From positions 47,966,768 through 48,030,767 of the forward strand of contig CM043944.1 of the NCBI GenBank assembly GCA_014529385.2: 64,000 nt of DNA, read 5' to 3'. The DNA is from Adiantum capillus-veneris. Taxonomy: Eukaryota; Streptophyta; Polypodiopsida; Polypodiales; Pteridaceae. Position 1 is the stretch's first letter; each line of letters opens with the position of its first letter. Made by a program: the position numbers and the translations under genes. This document shows positions 33,456-44,838 of the stretch, one piece after another. Under the pieces are notes generated by a model. That model saw only the letters and a program-made list of their open reading frames with translations. It had not been told where the DNA came from and did no database searches.

Positions 33456-33790
33456 TTACCTCTCTCTTGAAATCATAGTCGTCCTCGACTATGGGGTAGA
33501 GAGGATAAAGCATATTCATTAGTCCTTTTTCTAGTGGGTAGAGGATCCCTATGTTACCCTACGACATCATTCTAGAATGGATGACTAGTCCATATGGTTC
33601 TCGAGAGCCTAAGCTGTCGCAAGCATGTCTGCACATTAGTCCTATTAATCTTCCATAGTAGAGTGACAAACTCTTGGTGTTTGGGAGACGTCATCTTCGC
33701 AAACTTGATCTAAGCGTGCATACTACTTCACATTTGTGCACAATAAAAAAAAAGAGAGTCTTATAAGACAAAAAATTTGTTCATTTTAAA
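33456..33790 (-). promoter_or_regulatory. Polypurine tract and 3' untranslated tail of D
   Basis: On the minus strand AAGAGAGAGGTAA (33456-33468) directly precedes the 3' LTR start TGTCATAA, the expected polypurine tract. The tail up to about 33790 is non-coding; about 200 bp of it is repeated at 42198-42370. Confidence 0.75.
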
Positions 33791-35220
33791 CATTTGTATA
33801 TTTGCTTACTCTAGGGAAGCATTGTAAGCATTGACAAGGTTTAGGTTATCCTTTAGTTGTATGCGTTGCATCCATCTAGCATCTTTAAAAGGATAATTAT
33901 TAAATTTAATAAGATATCGTCGGATAGTCTTACCGCCTCTTAGTACCTTATCTTCATGTCAAAGAATGGACTCGAGCTGCAACACCTCTTCTTGGTCCTC
34001 GATCTCCGGTGGGTCTTCAATAGTTGGTTCTTGTGGTGGCTCTCCTTTGTAAAGCTTTAGAAGGCTCACATGGAAAGAATTGTGTATGAGCCAATGGCTG
34101 GGTAACTTGAGTTGATAGGTCATCTCATTGATTGGCCTAAGAATCTGGAAGGGACCATAGTACCTTTTTGCTAACTTAGCATAGTACTTTTGGTGTCCCG
34201 TAGGATTCTTGCCCGTCGTGTGCCTTAATCGAGCCTTGGGAAATTTAAGTAAGACGCAATCATTTTCTTTAAAGGCTTGGGCTCTACTGTGCTTATTAGT
34301 AACACCCTTTTGCCTTTGCTGTGAGATAGAGATAGCATCCTTAATCTTTTGGAAAGATTCTTGTAGGTCTTGGCTATACTCATCTACAGCTAAGGTGTTC
34401 CCGTGTACCTTAAGTAGCGGGGGACTTTTTGATCTTCCCTCAATTACCTCATAAGGTGCTTTTCCCGTGGAAGTATGTAGAGTGTTATTGTAAGCATACT
34501 CCTCTAAGGTTAAGTACTTCCCCCATTGGGATCTCTCATTTGCTTCCATTACATAGGCTTTTAGTAGATCGAGAATTGTTAGGTTAGCTATTTCACTTTG
34601 GCCATCCGTTTACGGGTGATATGTCGAAGAGAAATTTAGCTTTGTGTTCCTAAATTCTCAAAAAGACACTTCCAAAAATTATTGGTCATTCTAGGATCTC
34701 TATCCGACACTATGGACATTGGCAAGCCATGGTACTTGAAGATTTGTGAAATGAAGAGGGTTGCCATTTGATGGGCTTTGTTAGTCTTTTTGACAGGTAT
34801 AAAATGAGCTTGTTTACTGAACCTGTCTACTATCGTCCATATTTCCGTATTCCCATGGATAGACTTAGGCAATCCAAAGACAAAATCCATGGATATGCTC
34901 TCCCATGGTGAATTAGGGATTGACAAAGGTTGAAGCAATCCAGGTTGCTTCCCTCTATGAAACTTCGTCTTTTGGCATACCACACATTTAGAAACATACT
35001 CTTGTATGTTTGCTTTCATGGTAGGTCAATATAAATATGTTTCAATCCGTTTTAGGGTAGACTGAATCCCTCTATGGCCTACATAAGGAGGAGCATGAGA
35101 TTCATACATTACTTTCTCATGGAGTGAGTTAGAACCGCATAGTCTATTGCCATAGAGAAGATAACCATCTTGTAAAGTAAATGGTTCCTCTTTCTTCCCT
35201 AGTGCAAGGGCTGAACTCAC
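33791..35220 (-). pseudogene. Element D integrase with C-terminal chromodomain
   Basis: Frames 35220-35026 and 35019-34636 hold the zinc finger (HAPPYVGHRG ... CVVCQ) and core with first Asp (ISMDFVFGLP) and second Asp (SIVSDRDP). The catalytic Glu lies in the QSE of the stretch near 34600, just after a TAA that replaces a likely CAA. Frame 34549-33959 gives the C-terminus (GPFQILRPINEMTYQL, HNSFHVSLLKLYKG). After a TGA (likely CGA) a chromodomain follows (GGKTIRRYLIKFNNYP, about 33950-33890). Integrase inserts the cDNA; the chromodomain reads chromatin. Nearly complete but inactivated by three stops. Confidence 0.85.
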
Positions 35221-35700
35221 ATCTCTAAAATCGGATCAATAGCATACTCATCTATCATAGAAGATAGATCATTGTGAGTTGCTATGGAAACCGCATTCAA
35301 TCTCGGTTGTCTTGAGAGTGAATTGGCTAGTTGATTATGCTTGCCAGCAGCGTGAGCAATATGAAAATGAAATTGCAAAAGGAAATTTTCCCACCTCATT
35401 TGTTTGTCGGAGAGCTTGGTCTGCATCATGAAGTAGTTAAGAATTTGGTGATCCGTTCACAGAATAAATGGAGCCCCCAAAAAATAGTGCTTCCATGAGT
35501 CTAAGGCATGTAGAACCGCAAGGAGTTCCTTTTCATATATGCCTAGAGCTTGCTCAACAGGGTCGAGCCTTTGACTTTCATAGGCTATGGCGTGCCCTTC
35601 TTGGAGTAAAATAGCTCCAACGCAATCACCACAAGCATCACATTGGACCTCAAATGGCTTTGAGAGATCCGGAAGTGTAAGCACAGATTGAGAGATAAGC
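35217..35700 (-). pseudogene. Element D RNase H
   Basis: Frames 35684-35457 and 35429-35217: FEVQCDACGDCVGAILLQ with the first Asp, IYEKELLAVLHALDSWKHY with the Glu, a stop where TDHQ begins (the third Asp), and HAAGKHNQLANSLSRQP, where the final Asp of the usual ADxLSR is Asn. Order and spacing are standard for chromoviruses. Confidence 0.8.
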
Positions 35701-36500
35701 TTTTCTTTAAGATTTTCGAAAGCATTGTTCTCCTTGGCAAACCATTGTTCTCCTTGGTAGACCTAACATTTTTCTTTGTTAGAGCATGTAATGGTCCTGT
35801 AATTTGTGCAAACTTTTCTATGAAGCATCTATAGTATACACACATACCTATAAAGCTTCTTAGTTCATGAAGATTCCTTGATTTAGGCCATCCTTTTATT
35901 ACCTCTAATTTTGACGGATCCATTTGGATGCCATCTTGAGAGATAATGTAACCTAAATACTGAATTTCTTGTAAGAAAAATTCACTTTTCTTTCGATTAA
36001 CATAAAGTTTATCCTCTCCAAAACTTGAAATATTACCTGGAGGTGTTGCTTGTGTTCATCTAATGAATTAGAGTAGATAATGATATCATCAAAGAACACT
36101 CCAATAAAGGTTCAGTGAGGCTTGAATAGCTTCTCCATCAAGCGGTTGAATGTGGCTGGTGCATTGGTCAAGCCAAAAGGCATGACAATATATTCGTAAA
36201 GACCAAACGTGTGCGAATTGCAATCTTTACTATGTCTTGATCAACTATCCTTATTTGATGATAGCCACTTTTTAGGTCAATCCTACTGCAGTAGGTGGAC
36301 CCTTGTAACTTATCAAATAGGTCTTCTACCCGTGGAACAGGAAACCTATTCTTGATAGTAATCCTATTTAGTGCTCTATAGTCGACACACATACGATATG
36401 TGTTGTCTTTATTTTGCACTAATAGCAAAGGAGAACCAAATGGAGATGAGCTAGGCCTAACCATGCCCTTCTCAACTAACTCATGCACTTGCCACATAAT
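35585..36500 (-). pseudogene. Element D reverse transcriptase
   Basis: Frame 36497-36168 starts in the fingers (VRPSSSPFGSPLLLVQNKD) and includes YRMCVDYRALNRITIKNRFPVPRVEDLFDKL and SRIDLKSGYHQIR with the first catalytic Asp. After a frame change it reads [18 protein letters not shown] and the active-site box GVFFDDIIIYS (about 36075-36110). Frame 35923-35585 gives the connection (SKLEVIKGWP, FIGMCVYYRCFI). The catalytic Asp pair is intact; frameshifts near 36180 and 35740 and a stop near 36112 inactivate it. Confidence 0.85.
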
Positions 36501-36515
36501 CTCCTCTTCTTGAGC

Positions 36516-37340
36516 TTAAGAAACTCTATAAGGAGGTTTATTAGGCGGTGAACTTCCTGGAAGAAGTTCAATTGCATGGTCATCATTTGCCTCGTTTAGG
36601 AGGTAGCTCACAAGGATGTCGTCAATAAAGACATCTTGAAACCCCTTGAGAAAATTGGATAACTCTAATTCCTTGTGAGTGTGTATATTTTCTTTTGCTA
36701 AAACATTAGATTCATTTTGAGAATCTTTAAGGAAAATCATGTACACGGAAATAGAGCTCTTTATTGACTTATTGAAAGCTTGTGTATGTACAATGGGTTT
36801 GGTGTTACCCATTTGCTTAGCATCTATGTACATATCTTTTTCCCTGAACCTAAAGTAGATTCTCCTTTCAGGGAATTTAACATTGGCAGCCATGCGATCA
36901 AACCATGGTGCCCCTAGGATTACATCCTCGTGCTTGAGAGGAGGGATAAAGAACTCCTCTTTGTACACATAGCTTTGGACATGGAACCTCAATTTCCCAA
37001 TTAAGGGAGTGACCGGAGCTTCTTGCCCCTTGAAAGCACCATCTGCGGGTAGGACATCTCCCATCTTGTAAGCTTGTATGCCTAGCTTGGTGGCCAACTT
37101 TGTGGATATGAAATTGTGAGTAGAACCAGGGTTAAAGAGAATAAAAGCATCATGTTCTCTTAAATTTCCCCAAGCATGGCATAGAGGAGATCCTTTGTGG
37201 TGAGTTTCCTCCTCTTGGACTTCAACCAAGGTAGCTCTAGGAGGCTCATGGAGGTTGTTCTTTTGGGGACAAGGGTGGTATGCATGCCCTTGCTTGCCGC
37301 ACTTGAAACAACGGTTATCCTTGCGATAACGCTCAAGCTC
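36516..37340 (-). pseudogene. Element D zinc knuckle and protease
   Basis: A 350-codon frame (37568-36516) carries CFKCGKQGHAYHPC (CX2CX4HX4C, about 37315-37270), then the retropepsin segment LFNPGSTHNFIS (about 37140). Element A has LFDPGST there, so the catalytic Asp has become Asn (GAC to AAC). The rest is well kept: VILGAPWFDRMAANVKFPERRIYF. The frame continues to the RT linker (DDHAIELLPGSSPPNKPPYR). The frame is long and open, but the protease should be dead. Confidence 0.8.
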
Positions 37341-38319
37341 TTGAGGAGAGAATTTTTTTTTTACCTTTGAAAACTCCCTTCTCCTTACCTTTGTTGGAAT
37401 TGCCCTTAGGAGACTTTTGGACATTGTCCTTGCCCTTAGGGTCATTGGAACCCTTGTTTTCCGTGGCCTTGGAATTTCTTTTAGCCCCTGTTTGGAAATT
37501 GATTCGAGAAGCCACCATAGTATGGTGTATAACCGCGGATATGGTGCGTGGCCTTTGGGAGTTGACATACTCCGCCATTTCTTCAGTTAAGCCCACACAA
37601 AATTGTTGCTTTTGCTCTCCAAAATCCAACTTTTTGAAGACAGTGGCTTTGAGTTGTAGGTCCCAATACTTGTGTACATATTTGTGAATGGATTCATAGG
37701 GAGAGAGCTTTAGGCTTCTCCATTCGGTGAGTACTTTGTCTTTAGCATCGGTGGCCAAAAACTCCTTCATAATAAAAACTCTTAAAGCTTTCCATGTTTG
37801 TGGAGCTTCACCGTTGGCCCGTAGACTAGACCACCATTGCTTGGCGGACTTTTGAAAATGCATAGCTACATGGTGTAGCTTAGAGGACTCTGTGAAGCCC
37901 TCATCTCCAAACGCCGCATTGAATTGTTAGATAAAGGCGAAGAATTTGCCCGTAGTAGCAAAGCTGCCATCGTAGGTAAGGAAAGAGATGCTCTTCCCTC
38001 CCTCTTTGAACTTCTTGAGCCTCGAAAACCTCTTCCACGTGGCATAGGATTTCCTATGGCCTCTTCTTTTTGATGGTTCAAAAATTGCACCATCACTTTC
38101 TTCAGAGGATGAAGAATTTGAGAAGATGGAGAAGAAGGTGACCTCTTTCTTGCCTTGAGCTTCTTTGTCTGCACCATCACTTTCATAAGAGGAAGAGGAT
38201 AAAGAAGATGAAGAATAGGGTGTCCTCTTTCTCGCCTTTTTCTTCTCTTGATTTTTGTCATCCCTCTTTGAATTATGGTGTGTAGAAGTGTGCGATGGTC
38301 TTCTCCGTTTTGGTGGTGA
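37333..38319 (-). pseudogene. Element D Gag core and C-terminal part of the Arg/Ser-rich region
   Basis: The frame 37863-37333 gives the capsid core (HFQKSAKQWWSSLRANGEAP, IHKYVHKYWDLQLKATV) and the basic linker. Upstream to 38319, in a frame with one stop (AFI-stop-QFNAAF), lies a Ser/Lys/Arg-rich region and SFLTYDGSFATTGK. At 38319 Gag is cut by the TGGAG duplication and solo LTR S; the N-terminus resumes at 39855. Confidence 0.8.
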
Positions 38320-38324
38320 TGGAG

Positions 38325-39849
38325 TGTCATAATAATCAATATCTAATTCTCCTAAATAATTTTCTCATGTTAAATTGATCATTTAATATGGGGAAGGGCC
38401 AGGGGAGAAAAAGCTAGAATATTGGTTAAGCTAGCAGACCGGCCACAGTAGGGATCCAAAGGAGGGAAAATACGGATCTGAAGGGGGGGCTATATGCAAA
38501 AGAGCTATGTGCAACAATGGGCTCAAAAGACCCTAAGGTTCAGCCCATTAAGACTTCCAAAATGCTAAGGTTGTAAAATTCAAAGGTTGTGTCCAAAGGT
38601 CAAACATTAGGGGAATTGGATGCTTTGAGTGTGTCCCAAAAAGTCTTTGTCAAGCCCTACATAGGAGGGGGCGATCCCAAGAAGTAGGAGATGAGAGAGA
38701 AACACCCACACACACACTCACAAGCTTCATTTGTACACAAGGGGAAAGAGGGACACATGTCAGCTCCCTAGGCCACATGCCCACAAGGTGTACTCAAATC
38801 CTATTGGATGGCCATGGAGGTGGATCAATGAGAATTAGGCTAGAGAAATGTAGTTTACTTAATTTAACCAATAAGAATTAAGCTCTCTAGAAGACTATTG
38901 GACAGTCTCCCAAGGGGACCAATGAGCATTCAGCAGCCCAATGGCTTAGTTGCATTTATTAATTACCTAAAGCTCTCACAAAAGGGGAAAGGGGGACACA
39001 TGTCAGAAGGCTATCACTTATGCTGCTTAATTTCCATTGGCTAGGCCTGGGGAGGTCCAATAGGGTTGTAGCATGAGAATTTAGCAAGGGGGGTGACCAA
39101 GAGAGAGAGGGGGCTGATTTTTGCAAGGATTATCACACACACACTCACACAATATCATGTGTGAAGCAACGAAGACTCTCTCTCCTTCTCAAGCTTTAAT
39201 GGAAAGCTTACCACCTACTCCAAGCTTGTGAGAAGGGATGCCTACACCAACAACTCTTGGTTTTGTGATGCAAATACAACCAAGAGCCAAGCTTCAATGC
39301 ATGCTCATCTCCTCTATCATGTTAATTACTAAGCTAAGCTATGCTAATATGAGTGATTATGTGAGGAGATGTACATCTTTCTCGTAAGAATACTCCTTCT
39401 TCCTCTTAATCTACTCTCATACCCCGCTATCTCTCACCATCTTTGAAGGTGTGTGAGGTCTTGGGTCTGAGACCGTGAGGGAATTGATGTTGTGTTTGAT
39501 AAGTGTTTTGCTTAGTGCATGAAGTTTCCATATTCATTGCACTAGCTAGTAATGAAGGAACACAAAGAATTGTATTGTAAAATGTCTCTTGATGGGAGAA
39601 ACCATAATACAAAGCCTTTTGGAGAGGGGACATGCTCCATGCAAATCCGGTCCTCAACCGTTGTCAATTGCTTAATTTCCCTCTCTTTTGAAGTATTGTT
39701 CATGCTATCTAACTAGGTGTTATGCTTTTTGTTGCTCTCTCCACCCAAGCACTCTTGTTAATCTCATTAGGAATCTATTCTAATGAAATGCTCACTATGT
39801 TCATGCTATTTTCCGCTACACACAAGTTACTAGGCCATCACATGTTACA
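38325..39849 (+). mobile_element. Solo LTR S inserted in Gag of D, TGGAG duplication
   Basis: A full LTR of the D subfamily in the opposite (plus) direction: TGTCATAATAATCAATATC ... CATGTTACA. TGGAG lies at 38320-38324 and at 39850-39854, so it is a separate insertion reduced to a single LTR by recombination. It lies within the Arg/Ser-rich region of D Gag. Confidence 0.95.
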
Positions 39850-39854
39850 TGGAG

Positions 39855-40277
39855 AGCGTTTAGCCCGCCGTCTTGTGGAGCGTTCTCCATCGAGGTGGCA
39901 AGAGACTCACTTATTTCTCGTTCCTTTGGTGGGGGCTCTTGAGTTCTCCTTTGGGAAGGAGATGCGTCATCAAGAAGCAAATTTTTGAGCCCTTCATATG
40001 GATCCTCTTCGTATTCCCGAATCGAAGAGAGTCCTCTTTTGGGAGTCTCACAAGGAGGCTTCCTAGGTACTCTCTCGTCATGGTGGGGAGTTTGGAGAGT
40101 CCCATGAGCACGAAGGTGCCGTTTCACTTCACTTTGGAGGGATGGATTGCCCATGGCTTGTTGAAGCCTAGAAACAAGATAGTTAACAAGCATAGGGGCA
40201 TCATTAGTAGCCTGCTCATCATTAGCAAAATCAAAGTTATCAACATTAATTTCACTCTCTTTACTATTGTCATCCAT
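39855..40277 (-). pseudogene. Element D Gag N-terminus
   Basis: ATG at 40277 opens a frame homologous to the Gag start of A and E (MDDNSKESEINVDNFDFAN; compare MADNNQESRMNIDNFDFAH in E). It continues through a helical part (DAPMLVNYLVSRLQQAMGNPSLQ) to the insertion of S at 39854; the codons just past the junction belong to S. No stop interrupts it before the junction. Gag is produced first from the element RNA, about 400 bases after the primer site. Confidence 0.85.
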
Positions 40278-40678
40278 TCTAACAACTTTTAGGTGTAAAC
40301 TTTTTAGGTGTACTTTGGCACTTCAAGCCCTAATTGCTACTCCTCTTTACCCCTTTAGAAAAAGCACTCAAGTTGCTGTACCCGTGGCTCAAATACCATT
40401 AATTGCAGGAATAGAAGAGAGGGTCTTTCAACAACAAAACAACACGAGCTCCTGTAAGGCTTCTAATAGCTCAATTGTGGTTAGGCCATAGGGAAGCCCC
40501 ATAGGACTCCACTATTAAGACCATATCTCTCGATAGTGATGCCCCGTTATCTGCACGAAGGCAGGCTCACTGCAAGGCTGAAATATCCCTATTCTACATA
40601 CTCATTTGCAATTAATAATAACAACAATTTATAGCTAGCTTGAGGACCTCCCTTCTTGAGCAAGAGAAGAGAAACCTT

Positions 40679-40692
40679 GTGCTCTGATACCA
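40679..40692 (-). promoter_or_regulatory. Primer-binding site of D, initiator tRNA-Met type
   Basis: On the minus strand TGGTATCAGAGCAC, a perfect 12-base match to the standard site, one base inside the 5' LTR end (...GTTTCA). Confidence 0.92.
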
Positions 40693-40693
40693 A

Positions 40694-42197
40694 TGAAACA
40701 TTTAATGGCCTAGTAACTTATGTGTAGCAAAAAATAGCATGAACATAGTGAGAATTTCATTAGAGTAGATTCCTAATGAGAATAACAAGAGTGCTTGGGT
40801 GGAGAGAGCAACAAAAAGCATAACACCTAGTTAGATAGCATGAACAATACTTCAAAAGAGAGATAAATTAAGCTATTGGCAACAGTTGAGGACTGGATTT
40901 ACATGGAGCCGGTCCCCCCTCCAAAAGGCTTTGTATTATGGATTCTCCCATCAGGAGAGACATTTCACAATACAATTCTTTGTGTTCCTTCAATACTAGC
41001 TAGTGCAATGAAGATGGAAGCTTCAAGCACTAAGCAAAATACTTATAAAACACAACATCAATTTCCTCACGGTCTCAAACCCAAGACCTCACACACCTTC
41101 GAATATGGTGAGAGCTAGCGGGGTATGAGAGTAGATTGAGAGGAAGGAGTAGTATTACGAGAAAGATGTACATCTCCTCACATAATCACTCATATTAGCA
41201 TAGCATAGCTTAGTAAATAGCATGGTTGAGGAGATGATCATGCATTTAAGCTTGGCTCTTGGTTGGATTTGCATCACAAAGCTAAGAGTTGTTGGTGTAG
41301 GCCTCCCTTCTCACAAGCTTGGAGTAGGTGATAAGCTTTCCATTAAAGCTTGAGAAGGAGAGAGAGAGTCTTTTTAATCCACACATGGATTAGTGTGTGT
41401 GCAATAATGCCTTGAGAAAATCAGCCCCCTCTCTCTCTCTTGGTTGAACCCTCTTGCTATTTGCTCATGCTCACACCTTATTGGACCTCTCTAGGTTTAG
41501 CCAATGGAATTTCAAGAGCATAAATGATAGCCTTCTGACATGTGTCCCCCTTTCCCCTTTTGTGAGAGCTTTAGGTAATTAATTAATGCAACCAAACTCT
41601 CATTGGACCCCTTTGTATCCTGGCCAATAGAAATTAGGCAAGCCATTGGGTTGCTGAAAATTAAACTAGATTTACTCTAGCCTAATTCTCATTGGTCCAC
41701 CTCCATGGCCATCCAATAGGATTTGAGTACACTTTGTGGCCATCTGGGCTAGGGAGTTGACATCTGTCCCTCTTTCCCCTTGTGTAAAGGAAGCTTGTGA
41801 GTGTGTGTGTGTGTGTGTGTTTCTCTCTCATCTCCTACTTCTAGGGTTCTCCCCCCCCTAAGTAGGACTCTTTGAAGACTTTTTGGCACACACACTAAGC
41901 ATCCAATTTTCCTAGTGATTGACCTTTGGACACAACCTTTGAATTTTGGAACCTTAGCATTTTGGAAGTCTTAATGGGATGAACCTTAGGGTCTTTTAAG
42001 GCCATTGTAGCACATTGCTCTTTTGTAGATGGCCCCCCCTTTGGATCCCTATTTTCCCTCCTTTAGATCTCTACTGTGGCGGGTCTGCCAGCTTAACCAA
42101 TATTCTAGCTTTTTCTCCCTTGGCACTTTCCCATATTAAATGATCAGTTTAACATGAGAAAATAATTTAGGAGAATTAGATATTAGTTATTATGACA
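40694..42197 (-). repeat. 5' LTR of element D (1504 bp)
   Basis: On the plus strand TGAAACATTTAATGG ... TTATGACA. It aligns with 31888-33455, with a few indels; one lacks about 60 bp near 41650 that the other has. Confidence 0.9.
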
Positions 42198-42531
42198 TTA
42201 CCTCTCTCTTGAAATCATCGGCATCCTCGACTATGGGGTAGAGAGGATAAAGCATATTCATTAGTCCTTTTTCTAGCGGGTAGAGGATCCCTATGTTACC
42301 CTACGACATCGTTCTAGAATGGATGACTAGTCAATATGGTTCTTGAGAGCCTAAGGTGTCGCAAGCATGTCTGCACAATAAGTGTATTAGCCAAGCAATC
42401 AAATGCCTCTTTATGTTACCCTACGACATCGTTCTAGAATGGATGACTAGTCAATATGGTTCTGGAGAGCCTAAGCTATCGCAAGCATGTCTGCAAATTA
42501 GTCCTATCAGCCAAGCAATCAAATGCCTCTT
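42198..42531 (-). repeat. Second copy of the D 3' tail, with a 120-bp tandem duplication
   Basis: Sequence right of the 5' LTR (ttacctctctcttgaaatcat...) matches the 3' tail of D at 33456-33650, including the polypurine tract, as if another D copy ended here and shared the LTR. Within it 42292-42411 and 42412-42531 are tandem copies of 120 bp with a few differences. Similarity to the D tail ends near 42370. Confidence 0.8.
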
Positions 42532-42599
42532 TGTGACATTGTCAGGCAGGTCAAATGAGTGAAAAGGGAATGAAAGCATTGTCTTATTTGGGTTATTTG

Positions 42600-42830
42600 T
42601 TGGGCATTGAAGATGTTTGATCATTGTTTGTATAATAAAAAAACACAAAGTACTCACAAAGCAAGTGGCTATAGAAGAAGTGAGTGCTTAGAGTTGATAC
42701 ATAGTGACATTTGTAGTTCTATGTCTATTATCTCATAGGGGGTGCTTCTTATTTTGCCACATTCATAGATGACTATTCTCACAAAGAAAGTGTCTATAGG
42801 AGAAGTGAGCGCTTAGAGTTGATACATAGA
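42600..42830 (+). pseudogene. Copia integrase core fragment, possibly the rest of F
   Basis: The plus strand reads RRSECLELIHSDIC (first catalytic Asp of a copia integrase) and, after a frame change, GASYFATFIDDYSHK, the typical Ty1/copia integrase stretch. A 52-bp direct repeat (42653-42704 and 42778-42829) duplicates the RRSE.LELIH region. Orientation and superfamily match copia F at 17352-18843, which is cut by element A, so this may be its continuation on the far side of the A/D block. The Gag end and protease of F would be lost. Confidence 0.6.
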
Positions 42831-43809
42831 GTAGAGCAAGCAAAGAGAAGAACATTATAAGATGGTCAAGACCGTATTGAATTAATCAAGCACATGAGCC
42901 CACTGGCTTAGCATATGGATTGTCTACAGTGTTCCATACATCGGAAACAAAGTTAGGCTCTCATGTCTCCCTTCCACCAACATGTTAAAGGGGTCCTCTC
43001 TTTTTATTCTATTGTTCCGCCTTTTGGGCCCTTTGCCTTGCCTTTCATTTGTGACACCTTTCTTTGATGTAACTTCAATAGACACCTTCAACTGATTCTT
43101 GGTTGTTGAGGTTTGGTCCCACTCTTGAATGTCCAATTTGCTTTGGTGGGTTCTTGGTCTACAACAACCACAAGGTGATTGATTATATCTCCCTAGGGCT
43201 TGAGCATTCAAATATTGCAATGCACCTTCTACAAATCAAACATGAACACAAAGATGTACAGTAACAAAAGCTAAATACAATGTGAGCCTCCTAAATCCAT
43301 AGCTAAATTCAATTCTAATATGAACATTCAACACTTTACCTCTTCCAAGAGCAAGTATTTAAACACTATTAAATTTAGGCCAATCCATACTTGTAGCCTA
43401 CATTGATGGAATTCATGGAGTCAAGTTTCCCAAGCCATTAATTAACACCTTACAAATGACTCTTTGGAAGGTACTAGTACTAGTTCCTAATGTTGTTGAG
43501 TATTTGGAATCTCCTAAAAGAGGAGATAATTTATAAAGAATCCTCCTAATTTTAAAGGAAAAAAATATTCAATAAGTCATTCATTGGAAAAATACACTAA
43601 CCACACATACTTTCCACAAATTGGCACTTACCCAAGGATCTTTGTCAACTTTAAAAATGTGTGACCCTTGATAAGCCTTATATACACATCTTTCCACCGC
43701 ATTGACACCATGTAAAGTAGATTTCTATTGCATTGTAATCCTTTGGTAGGTATGAGCAAGTGCCTCACAAGCGCAATCCTATTAGAAATTACTTGCATAG
43801 TTCATAGTT

Positions 43810-43813
<4 letters not shown>
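42831..43813. other. Non-coding or unrecognised DNA
   Basis: About 1 kb. A 98-codon minus frame (43220-42924) is Lys/Arg/Gln-rich and hydrophilic but matches nothing I recognise. The rest is AT-rich without structure. Confidence 0.4.

Positions 43814-43870
<57 letters not shown>
43814..43870. repeat. (GA)n microsatellite touching the LTR of G
   Basis: About 28 GA units with one ACA interruption, ending one base before the LTR start TG at 43872. Confidence 0.95.
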
Positions 43871-43871
<1 letters not shown>

Positions 43872-43874
<3 letters not shown>

Positions 43875-44838
43875 GAGGTGTTGTAGCAACGACCTAATCG
43901 AAACCCACACAAAATTATCAAATCCGTGGATCGGCAACCCGGCTAGGGCATGGAAGCACAAGCATCGGATGAATATAAATAGAGGATTCAAGAGAACACC
44001 TCTCCAATGCAAGTAGAGATTAGCCATGGCAAGACTAACTCTAATCATACTCTAATCACTAATCAATCAACTCCTACACACATCAAGTCCACCGAATTTC
44101 AATTTACCATAGACTAGAAACCCAAGCACACTAATGATAAGTGCGCACTAATTACATCGGTGTTGGCCTCTCCAATCACCACATGTCAATCACGGCACTT
44201 CATCAATAGTTATACACACAAGGTGAATGGTGCTAGAGTTTCATAAAACCTATCTACACACAAGCAAACAATAAGACACACACACACTCATTACAAGATA
44301 ATGACCCAACTTAATCAACCTAATTAGTGATGCTAAATATCACCAATCAAATGCTTATAAAAGAATATGAGTGGTTAATAGCAAGAAGTACATACCTCTC
44401 TCAAATCTAGAATAATGAGAGTGTAATACTAGTTCATGACATAATGAAATATAGAGAAGAAGTAGACTAATGAGAAAATAGGAATTAGATTAATCAAGAA
44501 GAGCTTACTCTAATTACAATGGATTAGCACTAGCCTCTTAAGCATGGGCTAAGCTCAAGGCTAGGCCATAGAGTGAACACTCAAGAGAGAGAGAGCTCTC
44601 AAAAATGGATCCTCAAGAGTGGATACTCAAGAATGAAGCCTCCTTGCATAAGGATTCCTTTTAAAGGCTTTCACCACAATCCCTTCTACTATGGGTTTAA
44701 GCTTGAGACCTCTAACTAGCATATACAACTTTGGAACTCCCAATGAGCCCAAGAATTATATAAAGTGAGTGGGAAATATTGTGACATCCATAGCATATCT
44801 CCCGCTTGATGCATAACCGGTGTAGCCTGTGTTAGCCG
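43872..44838 (-). repeat. Element G 3' LTR
   Basis: Matches 49015-49974. Starts TGGGAGGTGTTGTAGC where the right copy has TGTTTGGAGACGTTGTAGC. The terminal 9 bp at its inner end are missing or replaced. Confidence 0.88.

Larger units (their letters stand above)
31888..42197 (-). mobile_element. Element D: minus-strand Ty3 chromovirus with both LTRs
   Basis: On the minus strand: 5' LTR (42197-40694), iMet primer site, Gag N-terminus (40277-39855), solo LTR S inserted (39849-38325), rest of Gag, zinc knuckle and protease (38319-36516), RT, RNase H, integrase (36500-33960), chromodomain (about 33990-33840), 3' end and polypurine tract, 3' LTR (33455-31888). It is the most complete pol of the window, with a few stops and frameshifts. 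Its left LTR begins inside the integrase of A. To the right of the 5' LTR lies a second copy of its own 3' tail, so D may be part of a tandem array. Confidence 0.9.
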
